Source: Prolixibacteraceae bacterium (GTDB taxonomy: Bacteria; Bacteroidota; Bacteroidia; Bacteroidales; Prolixibacteraceae). From it: a stretch of 64,000 nt of DNA. Shown here in pieces: positions 36,748 to 45,763 of this stretch. Below the pieces are notes generated by a model. The model worked only from the letters and a program-made list of their open reading frames with translations. It made no database searches and was not told the DNA's origin. Location: positions 1-64,000 of the forward strand of contig DMSQ01000080.1 of the NCBI GenBank assembly GCA_003457135.1. Direction: 5' to 3'. How positions within the stretch are numbered: the stretch's first letter is position 1; each line of letters starts with the position of its first letter. Both the position numbers and the translations under genes were made by a program.

Positions 36748-38118
36748 TTAATGACCTAAAATTTCGTCACAAGCTTCTTCGAACACTTTAATACCTTCCA
36801 TTAATGCTTCTTCGGTCGTATTTAACGGCGGGGCAATTTTTAAACATTCACCTGCAATACCTACCGGGGCAAACATCAACAAACCCTTATGAAAACATTT
36901 TTCATTAATTTTCAAGGCAGTTTCGGAATCAGGAACTTTGGTCCCCTTTTTTACAACCTGGATACCTGCCACCAGTCCTAGCCCCTGCATGCAACCTAAA
37001 ACATCAGGATATTTATTTCTGATCCTGGCCAATTCGGGAATTAATATTTCGCCTAGTTTCCGGGCATTCTCCACCAATTTTTCTTTTTTGATCATTTTCA
37101 GGCTTTCAACAGCTGCAACAACAGGCAAAGGGCTTCCCGAATGGGTCGAAGTCATTGAGCCGGGAGGGTAAAGACCCATAATATCTTTCCGGCCTATTAC
37201 TGCGGAAATCGGCAAGGATGATGAAATCCCTTTCCCACAGGCAATCAGGTCAGGTTTAATTCCATAATGTTCAAAACAGAACATTTTTCCTGTCCTGCCA
37301 AATCCAGCCTGAACTTCATCAAAGATACTCACGATATCGTGTTCAAGGCAAAACGCCTCCAGTTTTTTGGCGTATTCTACAGGTAAGAAATTCGGACCAA
37401 CTCCCTGGTATGATTCAGTAATTATTCCGGCTATTTCAGCGGGTTTAATACCCTGATCCTCCAAACTTTTCAGGAACAAACCGAACGATGTATCTTCGTT
37501 CTTGTATCCATCGGGGAAAGGTACCTGAATAAATGTTTTCCCTTCATCAACAATCCAGGTTTTTAGTCTGGCATTGCCTCCTGCGAGCTGTGCCCCAAGT
37601 GTCCTGCCATGAAATGCATGATTGAATGAAACCAGGTATTTCTTTTGAGGTCCGTATTTTTCAAATGCATAGGTTTTGGCCAGTTTAATACAGTTTTCGG
37701 TAGCCTCACTGCCTGTACTTAGTAAAAATACCAGATAATTTGAGGGGTCAGGAGATATTCCCTGAAGCATTTTTGTCAGTTCAGCACGTTTTTCATGAAC
37801 AAAAACGTAAGTCGAAAGCAGTTTCTGATCTAATAAATCCCGAAGTGCTTTTATTATTTTCTTTCGGCTGTGCCCGGCATTGGTGATCAATACACCCGAT
37901 GACCAGTCGAGCCATTTGTTGCCCCATTTGTCGTAAACCTGAAACCCTTTAGCTTTGTGCCAGACAACCGGAGGCTGGCCCATCATGGATACAGGTTCTG
38001 ATTCTGATAGTACCCTGAAAATATTTAACGATTCGGGAACCGGTAATTTGGTCTTAATCTTTCTGTATTTGGTGTTTACCTTCGGCACATCAACCGGAAC
38101 TAAATTATACTTAGCCAT
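36748..38118 (-). CDS. Class III PLP-dependent aminotransferase
   Basis: The 456-residue protein has the class III pattern: WLDWSSGVLITNAGHSRKKI, STGSEATENCIKLAKTYA, FNHAFHGRTLGAQLAGGN, then SIFDEVQAGFGRTGKMF (Asp binding the PLP nitrogen) and the Schiff-base Lys296 in ACGKGISSSLPIS. The family includes GABA, ornithine and sugar-amine aminotransferases; the donor and acceptor are not evident. Its place in an operon with Gfo/Idh dehydrogenases and a sugar transporter suggests that it removes or adds an amino group at a keto-sugar carbon. That is an inference. It is full length, 57 bases downstream of the transporter. Confidence 0.9.
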   Translation of the reverse strand: MAKYNLVPVDVPKVNTKYRKIKTKLPVPESLNIFRVLSESEPVSMMGQPPVVWHKAKGFQVYDKWGNKWLDWSSGVLITNAGHSRKKIIKALRDLLDQKLLSTYVFVHEKRAELTKMLQGISPDPSNYLVFLLSTGSEATENCIKLAKTYAFEKYGPQKKYLVSFNHAFHGRTLGAQLAGGNARLKTWIVDEGKTFIQVPFPDGYKNEDTSFGLFLKSLEDQGIKPAEIAGIITESYQGVGPNFLPVEYAKKLEAFCLEHDIVSIFDEVQAGFGRTGKMFCFEHYGIKPDLIACGKGISSSLPISAVIGRKDIMGLYPPGSMTSTHSGSPLPVVAAVESLKMIKKEKLVENARKLGEILIPELARIRNKYPDVLGCMQGLGLVAGIQVVKKGTKVPDSETALKINEKCFHKGLLMFAPVGIAGECLKIAPPLNTTEEALMEGIKVFEEACDEILGH

Positions 38119-38175
38119 TTATCAATTTTTAAATTTTAAACTTTTACTTTCTTTTTTCTGAATTGTGATCAGACA

Positions 38176-39507
38176 TTAACTATTTATATAATTCAAATTA
38201 TCATCCAACGGGGTCATCTTAGGCATCAACAGGTGTACAAATCCCAATATAAGGATATAAGACAGACCTGCAACCATGAAAGCCCAGAAATAACCTGAGT
38301 TACCGGCGGTATCCAATACGGCTCCCAATGAAATGTCAGCAATTATCGCAGCTGCCACCCCAATCATTTTTCCTATTCCTATAACAGATGCGGTTGCTTT
38401 TTTCGGAAAAACATCCGAAGCCATGGTATAACCATTGATTGACCATGACTGATGTCCTGCCGCAGCAAGGCCAATTAAAAAGACTGCAATCCATTTGCTT
38501 GCCAAAACAGGCACAAGAACTACCGGAATAATAATAATTGCATTAATCAACATGGTTATTTTTCTGGCCTTATTGATTGACCAGCCTTTTTTTATTAGTG
38601 CACCTGAAGCATATCCGCCAAGAAGGCTTCCTGAATCGGCCAGAACAAAAATAATCAGGAATGGAATTCCCATATTTACAATATCAAAGCCAAACCGTTC
38701 GCCAAGGAATTTGGCGCCCCAGAAAAGGTAGAACCACCATACACCATCAGTTAAAGTAGTTAAAGAGAAAGCCCAGGTCTCCCTTTTATACAATAATTTT
38801 ACCCAGGGAATTTTTTCTGTTGTCTCTTCTTTAGAATCGCTGTTAATATAAGCTAACTCCTCCTTTGATAATTTTGGATGTACTTCAGGTTTTTGATAGG
38901 TTCTCATCCATAAAAAAATCCATATCGAACTAAGCAATCCTGTAATTAGAAATGGTATTTGCCAGTTATCCCCTTCAATGGAAACAATAGCTCCAACTAC
39001 GAAAGGGGCTAAAATAGCACCAACACTGGTTGACGCATCAAAAATGCCTGTGGCAAAAGCCCGGTCCTTTTTGGGGAACCACTCAGCTACAGTTTTAATG
39101 GCAGCAGGAAAATTTCCCGACTCGCCAATTCCCAGTCCGAACCGGGCTGTAATAAATCCAATCAAACTGAAAGCCGGCCTGATGGCAGCATGCAGCATTC
39201 CGAAGATACTCCAGATTACAATTGAAATAGTATATCCGATCTTAGTGCCTAGCCGGTCAATAATACTGCCCATGAGCAGCAATCCTATACCATAAGCAAT
39301 TTTGAAGGAAACCATGATGGCTGCATAGTCTTTATTTGACCATTCGAAAAGTTTTTGCAAGGTTGGGGCCATAACACCAATAATAGTCCGATCAAAATAG
39401 TTAATAGAAGTCGCCATAAACACTAATGCAAGGATCCTGTAGCGATAATTGCCGATATTTTTCTTTACTTCATTCATATCACTTTTTTCTGCTATTTTTA
39501 GTTTCAA
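38176..39507 (-). CDS. MFS transporter, hexuronate/sugar-acid (ACS) type
   Basis: The 443-residue protein has twelve predicted membrane segments. ACS-family motifs are YRILALVFMATSINYFDRTIIG at the first helix (core SINYFDRT), the loop GSIIDRLGTKIGY, FGLGIGESGNFPAAIKTVAEWFPKKDRA, and a central cytoplasmic loop rich in Lys/Glu. Members such as ExuT import hexuronates, galactonate or related acids with protons. Starts at 39507 and 39477 (MNEVKKNIG) are both plausible. It lies between the NagA-type gene (9 bases upstream) and the aminotransferase. It is probably the uptake route for the sugar or oxidised sugar made in the periplasm. Confidence 0.9.
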   Translation of the reverse strand: MKLKIAEKSDMNEVKKNIGNYRYRILALVFMATSINYFDRTIIGVMAPTLQKLFEWSNKDYAAIMVSFKIAYGIGLLLMGSIIDRLGTKIGYTISIVIWSIFGMLHAAIRPAFSLIGFITARFGLGIGESGNFPAAIKTVAEWFPKKDRAFATGIFDASTSVGAILAPFVVGAIVSIEGDNWQIPFLITGLLSSIWIFLWMRTYQKPEVHPKLSKEELAYINSDSKEETTEKIPWVKLLYKRETWAFSLTTLTDGVWWFYLFWGAKFLGERFGFDIVNMGIPFLIIFVLADSGSLLGGYASGALIKKGWSINKARKITMLINAIIIIPVVLVPVLASKWIAVFLIGLAAAGHQSWSINGYTMASDVFPKKATASVIGIGKMIGVAAAIIADISLGAVLDTAGNSGYFWAFMVAGLSYILILGFVHLLMPKMTPLDDNLNYINS

Positions 39508-39516
39508 TAGAATTCA

Positions 39517-40758
39517 TTATTTGGAAGCGTTATACACTAACTTACCGTTCACATAAGTTTTTTTGATCACTAATTCTGAATCACTTAGTTCAAACAGGAT
39601 CAGGTCAGCGCGTTTGCCCGGAGCAATCGTTCCGCGGTCGGTCAGACCGTACAACTTTGCAGGATTAGTACTGGCCATTTGAATGGCATCACCTAAAGTG
39701 CAGCCGGTTACGTTCATGATATGGATCACACCTATTGAAATGGGCGACGCTGAACCATAAAGTACATTTTGTGCCGGATATCGGAGCATACCTTCTTTGG
39801 TCAGTTCGATCGTTTCACCATCTTCGTTTTTGTATTCACCAGGAGGCAAAGTCGCAAAACTGGTCACATCGGAGGTAATAATAGTTTTTTCAGGACCTTT
39901 CACTTTATAAAATACGGCAATTTCTTCATCGCGCAAATGGAATCCGTCGCAGATAATGCTGGCCATCAATTGGTTGTTGGCCAGTTGAGACCACAGCGGG
40001 TTGTTGTGCCGGTTAATCATATTCGCACAACCGTTCCCCAGGTGGGTGGCAATCCTGGCGCCGTTCAATACAGCCTGGTCAACAATTGCCTTTGATGCAT
40101 TGTGGTGACCAATAGCAACGGTGATGCCCATTGTTGTGCATTTACGGATAAATTCCATCGCTCCGTCCAGTTCCGGCGCAATCGTAACAGTCAGGATGTT
40201 CCGGCCCGAAGCTTCATAGAGTTCCATGAATTCTTTCCAGTCGGGTTTTCGCACAAACTTGAGCGGATGCGCTCCCCGGTAACCATCTTCAGGAGAAATA
40301 TAAGGCCCTTCCAAATGATAACCTGCAATGGAGCCATTCAGTGCTTCATCATTTTTTGATTTGGCCAGTGTCGCGAAATTTTTGAACAATACTTCCTGAC
40401 TGTTGGTCGTGAGCGTCGGGAAATAAGTGGTCACCCCTTTTTTCCAGAGTTCGCTGGTTACCTTCTGGATGCCTTCCTTGTTTAATTCGCCCCCGGCTAA
40501 ACAAAAGGAAACACCTGCAAATCCGTTCACCTGGTTGTCTATCAGCCCGGGTGCAATGTAAACCGGATGGCTTTCATTCGATAACTTAGCGATTTGCTGC
40601 ACGCTGACAATTTTCCCGTCTTTTATCTCTACGGAAACAGGTTTTTTGTTGAGGTACAACAAACCTTCGATTTTGGTCTGGGCAAAGGCAATGTTCATTG
40701 TCAGCAATAAGAAGAATACAATTAATTGCTGGATTTTAAGTGTGAAAGAGTAATTCAT
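39517..40758 (-). CDS. Exported N-acetylglucosamine-6-phosphate deacetylase-like amidohydrolase
   Basis: From the ATG at 40758 the protein is 413 residues. A signal peptide (MNYSFTLKIQQLIVFFLLLTMN, ending IAFAQ) precedes a NagA-type barrel. The blocks are APGLIDNQVNGFAGVSF (the Q-x-N form found in NagA instead of H-x-H), YHLEGPYISPEDGYRGAHP, VAIGHHNAS, ATHLGNGCANM and TSDVTSFATLPPGEY. The metal-binding Glu and His residues are present. Normal NagA is cytoplasmic and acts on GlcNAc-6-P; a signal peptide implies an unphosphorylated N-acetyl sugar in the periplasm. The longer start at 40800 would overlap the next gene and bury the leader, so 40758 is preferred. Substrate assignment is inference. 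Confidence 0.85.
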   Translation of the reverse strand: MNYSFTLKIQQLIVFFLLLTMNIAFAQTKIEGLLYLNKKPVSVEIKDGKIVSVQQIAKLSNESHPVYIAPGLIDNQVNGFAGVSFCLAGGELNKEGIQKVTSELWKKGVTTYFPTLTTNSQEVLFKNFATLAKSKNDEALNGSIAGYHLEGPYISPEDGYRGAHPLKFVRKPDWKEFMELYEASGRNILTVTIAPELDGAMEFIRKCTTMGITVAIGHHNASKAIVDQAVLNGARIATHLGNGCANMINRHNNPLWSQLANNQLMASIICDGFHLRDEEIAVFYKVKGPEKTIITSDVTSFATLPPGEYKNEDGETIELTKEGMLRYPAQNVLYGSASPISIGVIHIMNVTGCTLGDAIQMASTNPAKLYGLTDRGTIAPGKRADLILFELSDSELVIKKTYVNGKLVYNASK

Positions 40759-40778
40759 GTACTTGTTTTTGTGTATGG

Positions 40779-41762
40779 CTAAATTTTTACTTCTACCCAT
40801 TTTTCTTCCGGGGCCGACTGTTCCAACGCTTCAAGCACAGCAACACATTTCAGGATGCTTTCATGTTTGAGTGGTTCTTTTCCGGTACGGAACATTTCGA
40901 CCATATCGCGGTAGCATCTTTCGGGGCTGGTTTCCTGAACCCTGGATTTGAGTTCAACAATTCCTTTTTTAGTTTCCACAAACGTTTCCCAGCCGTAATG
41001 GAGCGAATTGAACACCAGATTGGCCTGCAACCCGCTTTCAAAAATCAGGACAGCGCCGGCTTGTTTTCCGTATTTGTTGATTTTTACAACTTTGATGTCG
41101 TCGCCAAACATGTACATCAGCGGTTGTACCAGGTGTACTCCGTAAAAGAATATTCCTCCATAGGGAGATTCAATGTCAGCCGGGCCATAGCGTACAATAT
41201 TGTTGAATTCGCCAAGCGACTTTACCTGATCGGCCATATCGAACGTCGAATCAGTATGTGCAACGGTACTGTACGATGAAACCGGAGTGCCTGTTTCCCG
41301 GGCCATTTTCAAAAATTCTTTTCCTTCAGCAACCCGGTAACAAAAAGGTTTGTCAATAAAGGTCGGAATCCCAGCTTTTACAAAAGGTGTAGCTGCTTCC
41401 AGGTGATATTTGGCGTGCCGGTGGTCCACAATCAGTGCGTCAATCTTTCCGAGCATTTCCAACGGATCTTTCACCATGTTGGGGATTTGACCTTTGTTCA
41501 TAGCCGTTCTGGCAAACTCTTCCGTTTCGCCCCACACATATTTAAGTTCCACGCCCGGGAATTTCTTATCTATATTGAAAAGCTTTCCATATCCAACCGT
41601 ATGCGAATTCTCGGCGCCAATAATGCCTATACGAATGGGTTTTTCTCCGGAAAGATTTTCAGAAATCAGGCGGGAAGCGGTGGCTCCAATAGTTGAAAAT
41701 GTCAGGGCAGAAAGGGCAGTCCCCGTACCCACTGTTTTTATAAATGATCTTCGTGTATTCAT
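40779..41762 (-). CDS. Tat-exported Gfo/Idh/MocA oxidoreductase 1
   Basis: The 327-residue protein opens with a Tat-like leader (MNTRRSFIKTVGTGTALSAL) and then a Rossmann strand (IRIGIIGAENSHTVGYGKLF). It continues with DALIVDHRHAKYHLEAATPFVKAGIPTFIDKPF (core PTFIDKPFCYRVAEG) in the place of the family's E-K-P block, and a C-terminal domain with GIFFYGVHLVQPLMYMFGDD. It should bind NAD(P) tightly enough to be exported folded. It is shorter than its two neighbours by about 120 residues. It lies 20 bases upstream of the NagA-type gene. It may act on the same periplasmic sugar; the substrate is unknown. Confidence 0.87.
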   Translation of the reverse strand: MNTRRSFIKTVGTGTALSALTFSTIGATASRLISENLSGEKPIRIGIIGAENSHTVGYGKLFNIDKKFPGVELKYVWGETEEFARTAMNKGQIPNMVKDPLEMLGKIDALIVDHRHAKYHLEAATPFVKAGIPTFIDKPFCYRVAEGKEFLKMARETGTPVSSYSTVAHTDSTFDMADQVKSLGEFNNIVRYGPADIESPYGGIFFYGVHLVQPLMYMFGDDIKVVKINKYGKQAGAVLIFESGLQANLVFNSLHYGWETFVETKKGIVELKSRVQETSPERCYRDMVEMFRTGKEPLKHESILKCVAVLEALEQSAPEEKWVEVKI

Positions 41763-41790
41763 GAGAAAATAATTATCTCTGGTTTCTTCG

Positions 41791-43131
41791 TTACAATTTT
41801 ATTTCCCAGCCTTTTTCGTAGCTGCGTTGCCAGAATAGCAAGGCATCCTTGTCGTCAAGTATATGTCCTGTTTTCGGATCAGTGTTTAAGGTGCGCCCAA
41901 CACGCTGCGAAATATTTCCCAACTGCACCAACAGAGTACTTTTATGCCCCGAATCAATGTCTGAATTCAGTTTTTCCCCGGTTTTAATGCCTGCAAAAAA
42001 GTTTTGAATGTGCAAGCTATCGAGATCGCTGGCCGGATTGGACAAGTTACGGGCGTCAATAACTTTTTCGTTTTTCACTTCTTTCACCACTTTGCTTTCC
42101 AAATCAAAAATGGTGTATGCATTTCCGTCAATCAGCAAACTGCCGTTTTCGCCGTAAAACAAAGCTCCGACCGTATTTCCTTCGATGGTTTTTCCGTTGC
42201 AGCTGCGTCCTTCCCAAGTCATGGCTATATTATTTCCGAATTCAAAATTGATGATCTGCGTGTCAGGTGTTTCCCAGTCGTCCTGATAGCGGTAGCGTCC
42301 GCCTGAGGAACTGACTTTGGTCGGGAAATCAACATCAAGTCCCCATCGCAACAAGTCAACCATGTGTGTGCCGTTGTTCAGGGCTTCGCCGGTTCCCCAG
42401 TGCCAGCGCCAATGCCAGTTGTAATGGACGATGTTGTCTTTATAAGCTTTCCGGGGGGCAGGTCCCTGCCACAAGTCCCAGTCGAGCCACTCCGGTACGT
42501 CAACTTCTTTGCCAATCCCAATTGGTCCGCGGTTGTTGGTGTACCAGCCTTTGCCCAGGTATGACCGGCCGATTGCACCTTTTCTCAATTCCTGAATAGC
42601 CTTGATCACATTGGGGTACGAGCGGCGCTGGTTACCCATTTGGATCACTTGTCCATATTTGCCTGCGGCTTTGATGAGTAATTCCCCTTCAGCCGGATTG
42701 TGGCTGCATGGTTTTTCCACATACACATGCTTGCCGGCCTGCAGCGACAAAATTGCCGCAGGAGCGTGCCAGTGGTCGGGCGTCGCGATTACCATACCGT
42801 CTATGTCTTTGCTTTCGAGCGAACGGCGGAAGTCGGAAAAACCCTTTGGCTGGTGTTTCTGGATTTCGGTCACCGAAGCAATACACTTTTCCATTGCGCG
42901 GCGGTCAACATCGCAAATGTGTACCACATCACAGTTAGGCTGGCTGGCATAAGTTTCGGCAAGGGCTTTTCCCCGCGAGTTGACACCCATGACCGATATC
43001 CTGATTTTCTCGTTCGAACCCAGAATACGGTTATAACTACGCGCACTGAAGCCGGAAAGGATACCGCCTGCAGATAGGGCAGTTACACCCACCAATGTTT
43101 TTTTTATAAAATCTCTTCTATTGTTTTCCAT
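41791..43131 (-). CDS. Tat-exported Gfo/Idh/MocA oxidoreductase 2
   Basis: The 446-residue protein starts MENNRRDFIKKTLVGVTALSAGG, a twin-arginine leader (RRDFIKK). A Rossmann fold follows (IRISVMGVNSRGKALAE), then DGMVIATPDHWHAPAAILSLQAGKHVYVEKP (core HVYVEKPCSHNPAEG) with the conserved Lys of E-K-P. The C-terminal domain has HYNWHWRWHWGTGEALNNGTHMVD (core NNGTHMVDLLRWGL). It is paralogous to the next protein upstream, and both have the His-rich WHW block. The family oxidises sugars at C3 or other positions, using bound NAD. It is 28 bases from the preceding gene in the operon. Confidence 0.9.
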   Translation of the reverse strand: MENNRRDFIKKTLVGVTALSAGGILSGFSARSYNRILGSNEKIRISVMGVNSRGKALAETYASQPNCDVVHICDVDRRAMEKCIASVTEIQKHQPKGFSDFRRSLESKDIDGMVIATPDHWHAPAAILSLQAGKHVYVEKPCSHNPAEGELLIKAAGKYGQVIQMGNQRRSYPNVIKAIQELRKGAIGRSYLGKGWYTNNRGPIGIGKEVDVPEWLDWDLWQGPAPRKAYKDNIVHYNWHWRWHWGTGEALNNGTHMVDLLRWGLDVDFPTKVSSSGGRYRYQDDWETPDTQIINFEFGNNIAMTWEGRSCNGKTIEGNTVGALFYGENGSLLIDGNAYTIFDLESKVVKEVKNEKVIDARNLSNPASDLDSLHIQNFFAGIKTGEKLNSDIDSGHKSTLLVQLGNISQRVGRTLNTDPKTGHILDDKDALLFWQRSYEKGWEIKL

Positions 43132-43215
43132 AGAAATTGGGGTTTAGTTTTAAGTTAGTTATTTAAATCTTCAAATCAGGTTTTTCATAATTTAAAATCC
43201 ATTTTAAAATAGATA

Positions 43216-44583
43216 TTAAACGTTTTCAGGCAATAAAAACGGATCCCGGTACATTTTAGTCAGGTAAGTATCTGCTTCCGGGTCGTTTGTAAATTTCTCG
43301 GCTCCCGGATTAAAATAAAGGGGCCGCTTTAGCCGGGTGGCAATATTTCCTAAATGACACAGCGAGGTTGACAAATGCCCTTCCATGATTTCGGCATTCA
43401 AATTCTGCCATTTTCTGGATTTCACACATTCGATAAAATTTGTAAAGTGGTTGACCACAGAGTCGGCCGCACCCGGAATGTCATTGGTAAAAACCGGGCC
43501 TTCTTCATCTTTGTACGACGAAAATCCATCGGGTTTGATTTTAATGTTGCTATAGTAAACTTTTCCCGTCCCTTCATCTTCACTCTCCATGCTCATCCAG
43601 CCTTTTGAGCCGTATATAAGGTCTCCTATCCGTATTCCTGCTTCGGAATTGGTCCCCAGCCCGCGCACTTCGAATTGTAAAATTGATCCGTCTTCATATT
43701 CGAATTCAAGTTGCTGCATATTGGGGGTTTCCTGATCAGAATCCCATATAAAATAATTCCCGACACCCTGGATTCTGACCGGATGTGTTGTTTTACCCAT
43801 CGCCCAGCGGGCAACATCTGCCTGATGAATTCCCTGGTTTCCCAGATCCCCGCAACCGGTGTCCCAGAACCAGTGCCACTTGTAATGAAACCGGTTTTCG
43901 TTAAATGGTCGGAAAGGTGCAGGGCCAAGAAATGTATTCCAGTCCACACCTTCGGGTATCTCGCTGTTTATTACATGTCCGATGCTTCCGCGGGGTTTCA
44001 GGCAAAGTCCACGGGCCATATATATTTTCCCCAATCCACCGTCATTCATAAATTTCATTGCATTCCGGGTCGAAGTTTGGCTCCGGGCTTGTGTTCCTGT
44101 TTGCACCACCCGATTGTATTTTCGGGCTGCTTCTACCATTTTCCGGCCTTCTACAAGGGTGTGCGACACTGGTTTTTCCACATAAACGTCCTTTCCTGCC
44201 TGGCAGGCCCATATGGTTTGCAGAGCGTGCCAGTGATTTGGAGTAGCTATCGTAACCGCATCAATATCTTTGTTTTCAAGAATCTTGCGGTATTCCGTTT
44301 CAACGGCTGGTTTCCTTCCAGTGAGTTTTTCTATTTCAGCTACAGCTTCCGGGATAAGTCTTTGATCAATATCGCAAATGGCCACAATATTTACATTGGG
44401 AATTTTTGCAAGGGCGCGATAATGGTCTTTTCCCCGGTTCCTGATACCAATAACAGCGACATTCACACTTTCGTTGGCTCCAATAATCGATGCATTGGAT
44501 TTCGAGATGAATCCCATTCCGCCAATGGCTATTCCGGCAGTACCAATTACGCTTTTCCTGATGAATTCTCTTCGTTCTGTCAT
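43216..44583 (-). CDS. Tat-exported Gfo/Idh/MocA oxidoreductase 3
   Basis: The 455-residue protein has the leader MTERREFIRKSVIGTAGIAIGG, with the twin-arginine RREFIRK. A Rossmann fold (VNVAVIGIRNRGKDHYRAL), DAVTIATPNHWHALQTIWACQAGKDVYVEKPV (core DVYVEKPVSHTLVEG), and HYKWHWFWDTGCGDLGNQGIHQADVARW (core GNQGIHQADVARWAMG) follow. It is a close paralogue of oxidoreductase 2, with the same WHW block, and the two differ mainly in loops. Two such enzymes in series may oxidise and then re-reduce a sugar, as in 3-keto-glycoside pathways. That comparison is inference. It is 84 bases upstream of oxidoreductase 2. Confidence 0.9.
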   Translation of the reverse strand: MTERREFIRKSVIGTAGIAIGGMGFISKSNASIIGANESVNVAVIGIRNRGKDHYRALAKIPNVNIVAICDIDQRLIPEAVAEIEKLTGRKPAVETEYRKILENKDIDAVTIATPNHWHALQTIWACQAGKDVYVEKPVSHTLVEGRKMVEAARKYNRVVQTGTQARSQTSTRNAMKFMNDGGLGKIYMARGLCLKPRGSIGHVINSEIPEGVDWNTFLGPAPFRPFNENRFHYKWHWFWDTGCGDLGNQGIHQADVARWAMGKTTHPVRIQGVGNYFIWDSDQETPNMQQLEFEYEDGSILQFEVRGLGTNSEAGIRIGDLIYGSKGWMSMESEDEGTGKVYYSNIKIKPDGFSSYKDEEGPVFTNDIPGAADSVVNHFTNFIECVKSRKWQNLNAEIMEGHLSTSLCHLGNIATRLKRPLYFNPGAEKFTNDPEADTYLTKMYRDPFLLPENV

Positions 44584-44634
44584 GTTGATTGTTTGTTAAA
44601 ATAGTTTATCATTATCAAATAGCTGTTCAATACT

Positions 44635-45297
44635 TCATTCCCTTAAAATCAAATTACCGAAAGTGAAGGGTGAGCGGAAAGGAGATGCACCAACCCAATC
44701 AAACAATATTCCGCCATCTCCGGCAGCAAAATTGACGCTTAAAGATACTGGTTTTGTTTCAAGTTCTTTCCATGAAATGCTTATTTCCAGATCATAACCG
44801 ATATCTGTATCTGTCGTGTCATTTAATGTTCCAAACAGATGAACTGCATATCTGGCACTACCATTCCATCCAGGGTTTGTCATGCAATTTTCAGTTCCCC
44901 GGTCATCTTTTTTTTGGCCTAAAATATTAATGTGATAGATCACATCATCCACATTCCAGCAGGAATCTTTATCATTTCCGGTATCTATCAGAAATTCGAC
45001 CATGTCGTCCAGATATAGTTGCGGATGATCCAGAACGCTTTGTTTAGCACGTAAATCATTATCCTGAACCTGAAATGCAAGGTATAAATTCTGTTCGTCC
45101 CAAAGAGTGCGGATTATCGCTTTAGTATCCGATCTTTCCCTGGAGTCTTGCAACGTAACTGATCTGGCAGATTCCCATTCCTTTTCGTCCAACCGGGCAT
45201 CAATTTTTATTGGGTTTTTAGTATAATGACAAATCAACTCCTTATCAGGATTTGAGAGCCCAATAATATTGAAAAGTATAAGAAACAGATAGATCAT
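44635..45297 (-). CDS. CBM9-like carbohydrate-binding secreted protein
   Basis: The 220-residue protein has a short leader (MIYLFLILFNIIGLS). A CBM9/DOMON-like beta-sandwich follows, opening with PIKIDARLDEKEWESARSV, and continuing with TLWDEQNLYLAFQVQDNDLR, LDDMVEFLIDTG and YDLEISISWKELE. The domain occurs alone, without an enzyme partner, so it probably binds sugar chains in the periplasm or at the surface. The Cys-rich middle (SCWNVDD, ENCMTNP) may hold a disulfide. It is near the 5' end of the operon, 51 bases from the third oxidoreductase. A role in presenting substrate is inferred. Confidence 0.8.
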   Translation of the reverse strand: MIYLFLILFNIIGLSNPDKELICHYTKNPIKIDARLDEKEWESARSVTLQDSRERSDTKAIIRTLWDEQNLYLAFQVQDNDLRAKQSVLDHPQLYLDDMVEFLIDTGNDKDSCWNVDDVIYHINILGQKKDDRGTENCMTNPGWNGSARYAVHLFGTLNDTTDTDIGYDLEISISWKELETKPVSLSVNFAAGDGGILFDWVGASPFRSPFTFGNLILRE

Positions 45298-45322
45298 TTT
45301 TAAGAATTTAGTACCTCAGACT

Positions 45323-45590
45323 TTACAGATATGCCATTGTTTGCGGTACCTTTTTGTAATAAACAGGACTTTCATCCTCAATGAAATAATGCTTGATTCC
45401 TGCTTTCCGTGCTGCTTTCAGGATGGCAGGTAAATCGAATTGTACGGTTCCGGGTGCAACATCATTTTCTACCGAAGTTTCTCCCGAGAGATTACCGACA
45501 ACTCCTTTACGAAGGTCTTTCAGAAAAAACAATATCTGTATCAGATTCTCCATTTTGATGATTTCATTTATAAAAGAATAAAACTTTGCG
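45323..45590 (-). pseudogene. Remnant of a TIM-barrel sugar isomerase/epimerase-like protein
   Basis: The readable piece (76 residues from the ATG at 45553) ends with AARKAGIKHYFIEDESP and the closing PQTMAYL, the typical last strand and helix of secreted xylose isomerase-like proteins. The earlier FFLKDLRKGVVGNLSGE and ENDVAPGTVQFDLPAI match the same family's penultimate strand. Similarity continues a short way upstream of the ATG in the same frame (residues FINEIIK just before it), after which the homology fades near 45590. About three quarters of the gene is missing, including most metal ligands, so it should be inactive. It stands at the head of the large operon and may mark a deletion. 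Confidence 0.78.
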
Positions 45591-45763
45591 TTCTTTTTAC
45601 GAATCTATCTGAAATTTTAGTTCAAAGCTGAAATAAAAAAATTTAACAACAATAATCAAACTGCGAATTCATTAAAGCTAGCTTACTTTTTGTCAGGAAA
45701 ATTTGAAACAAATTATTGGTTTAATGTGTTTCAGAAGCTACAACATTAAAACTTAATCCAACA

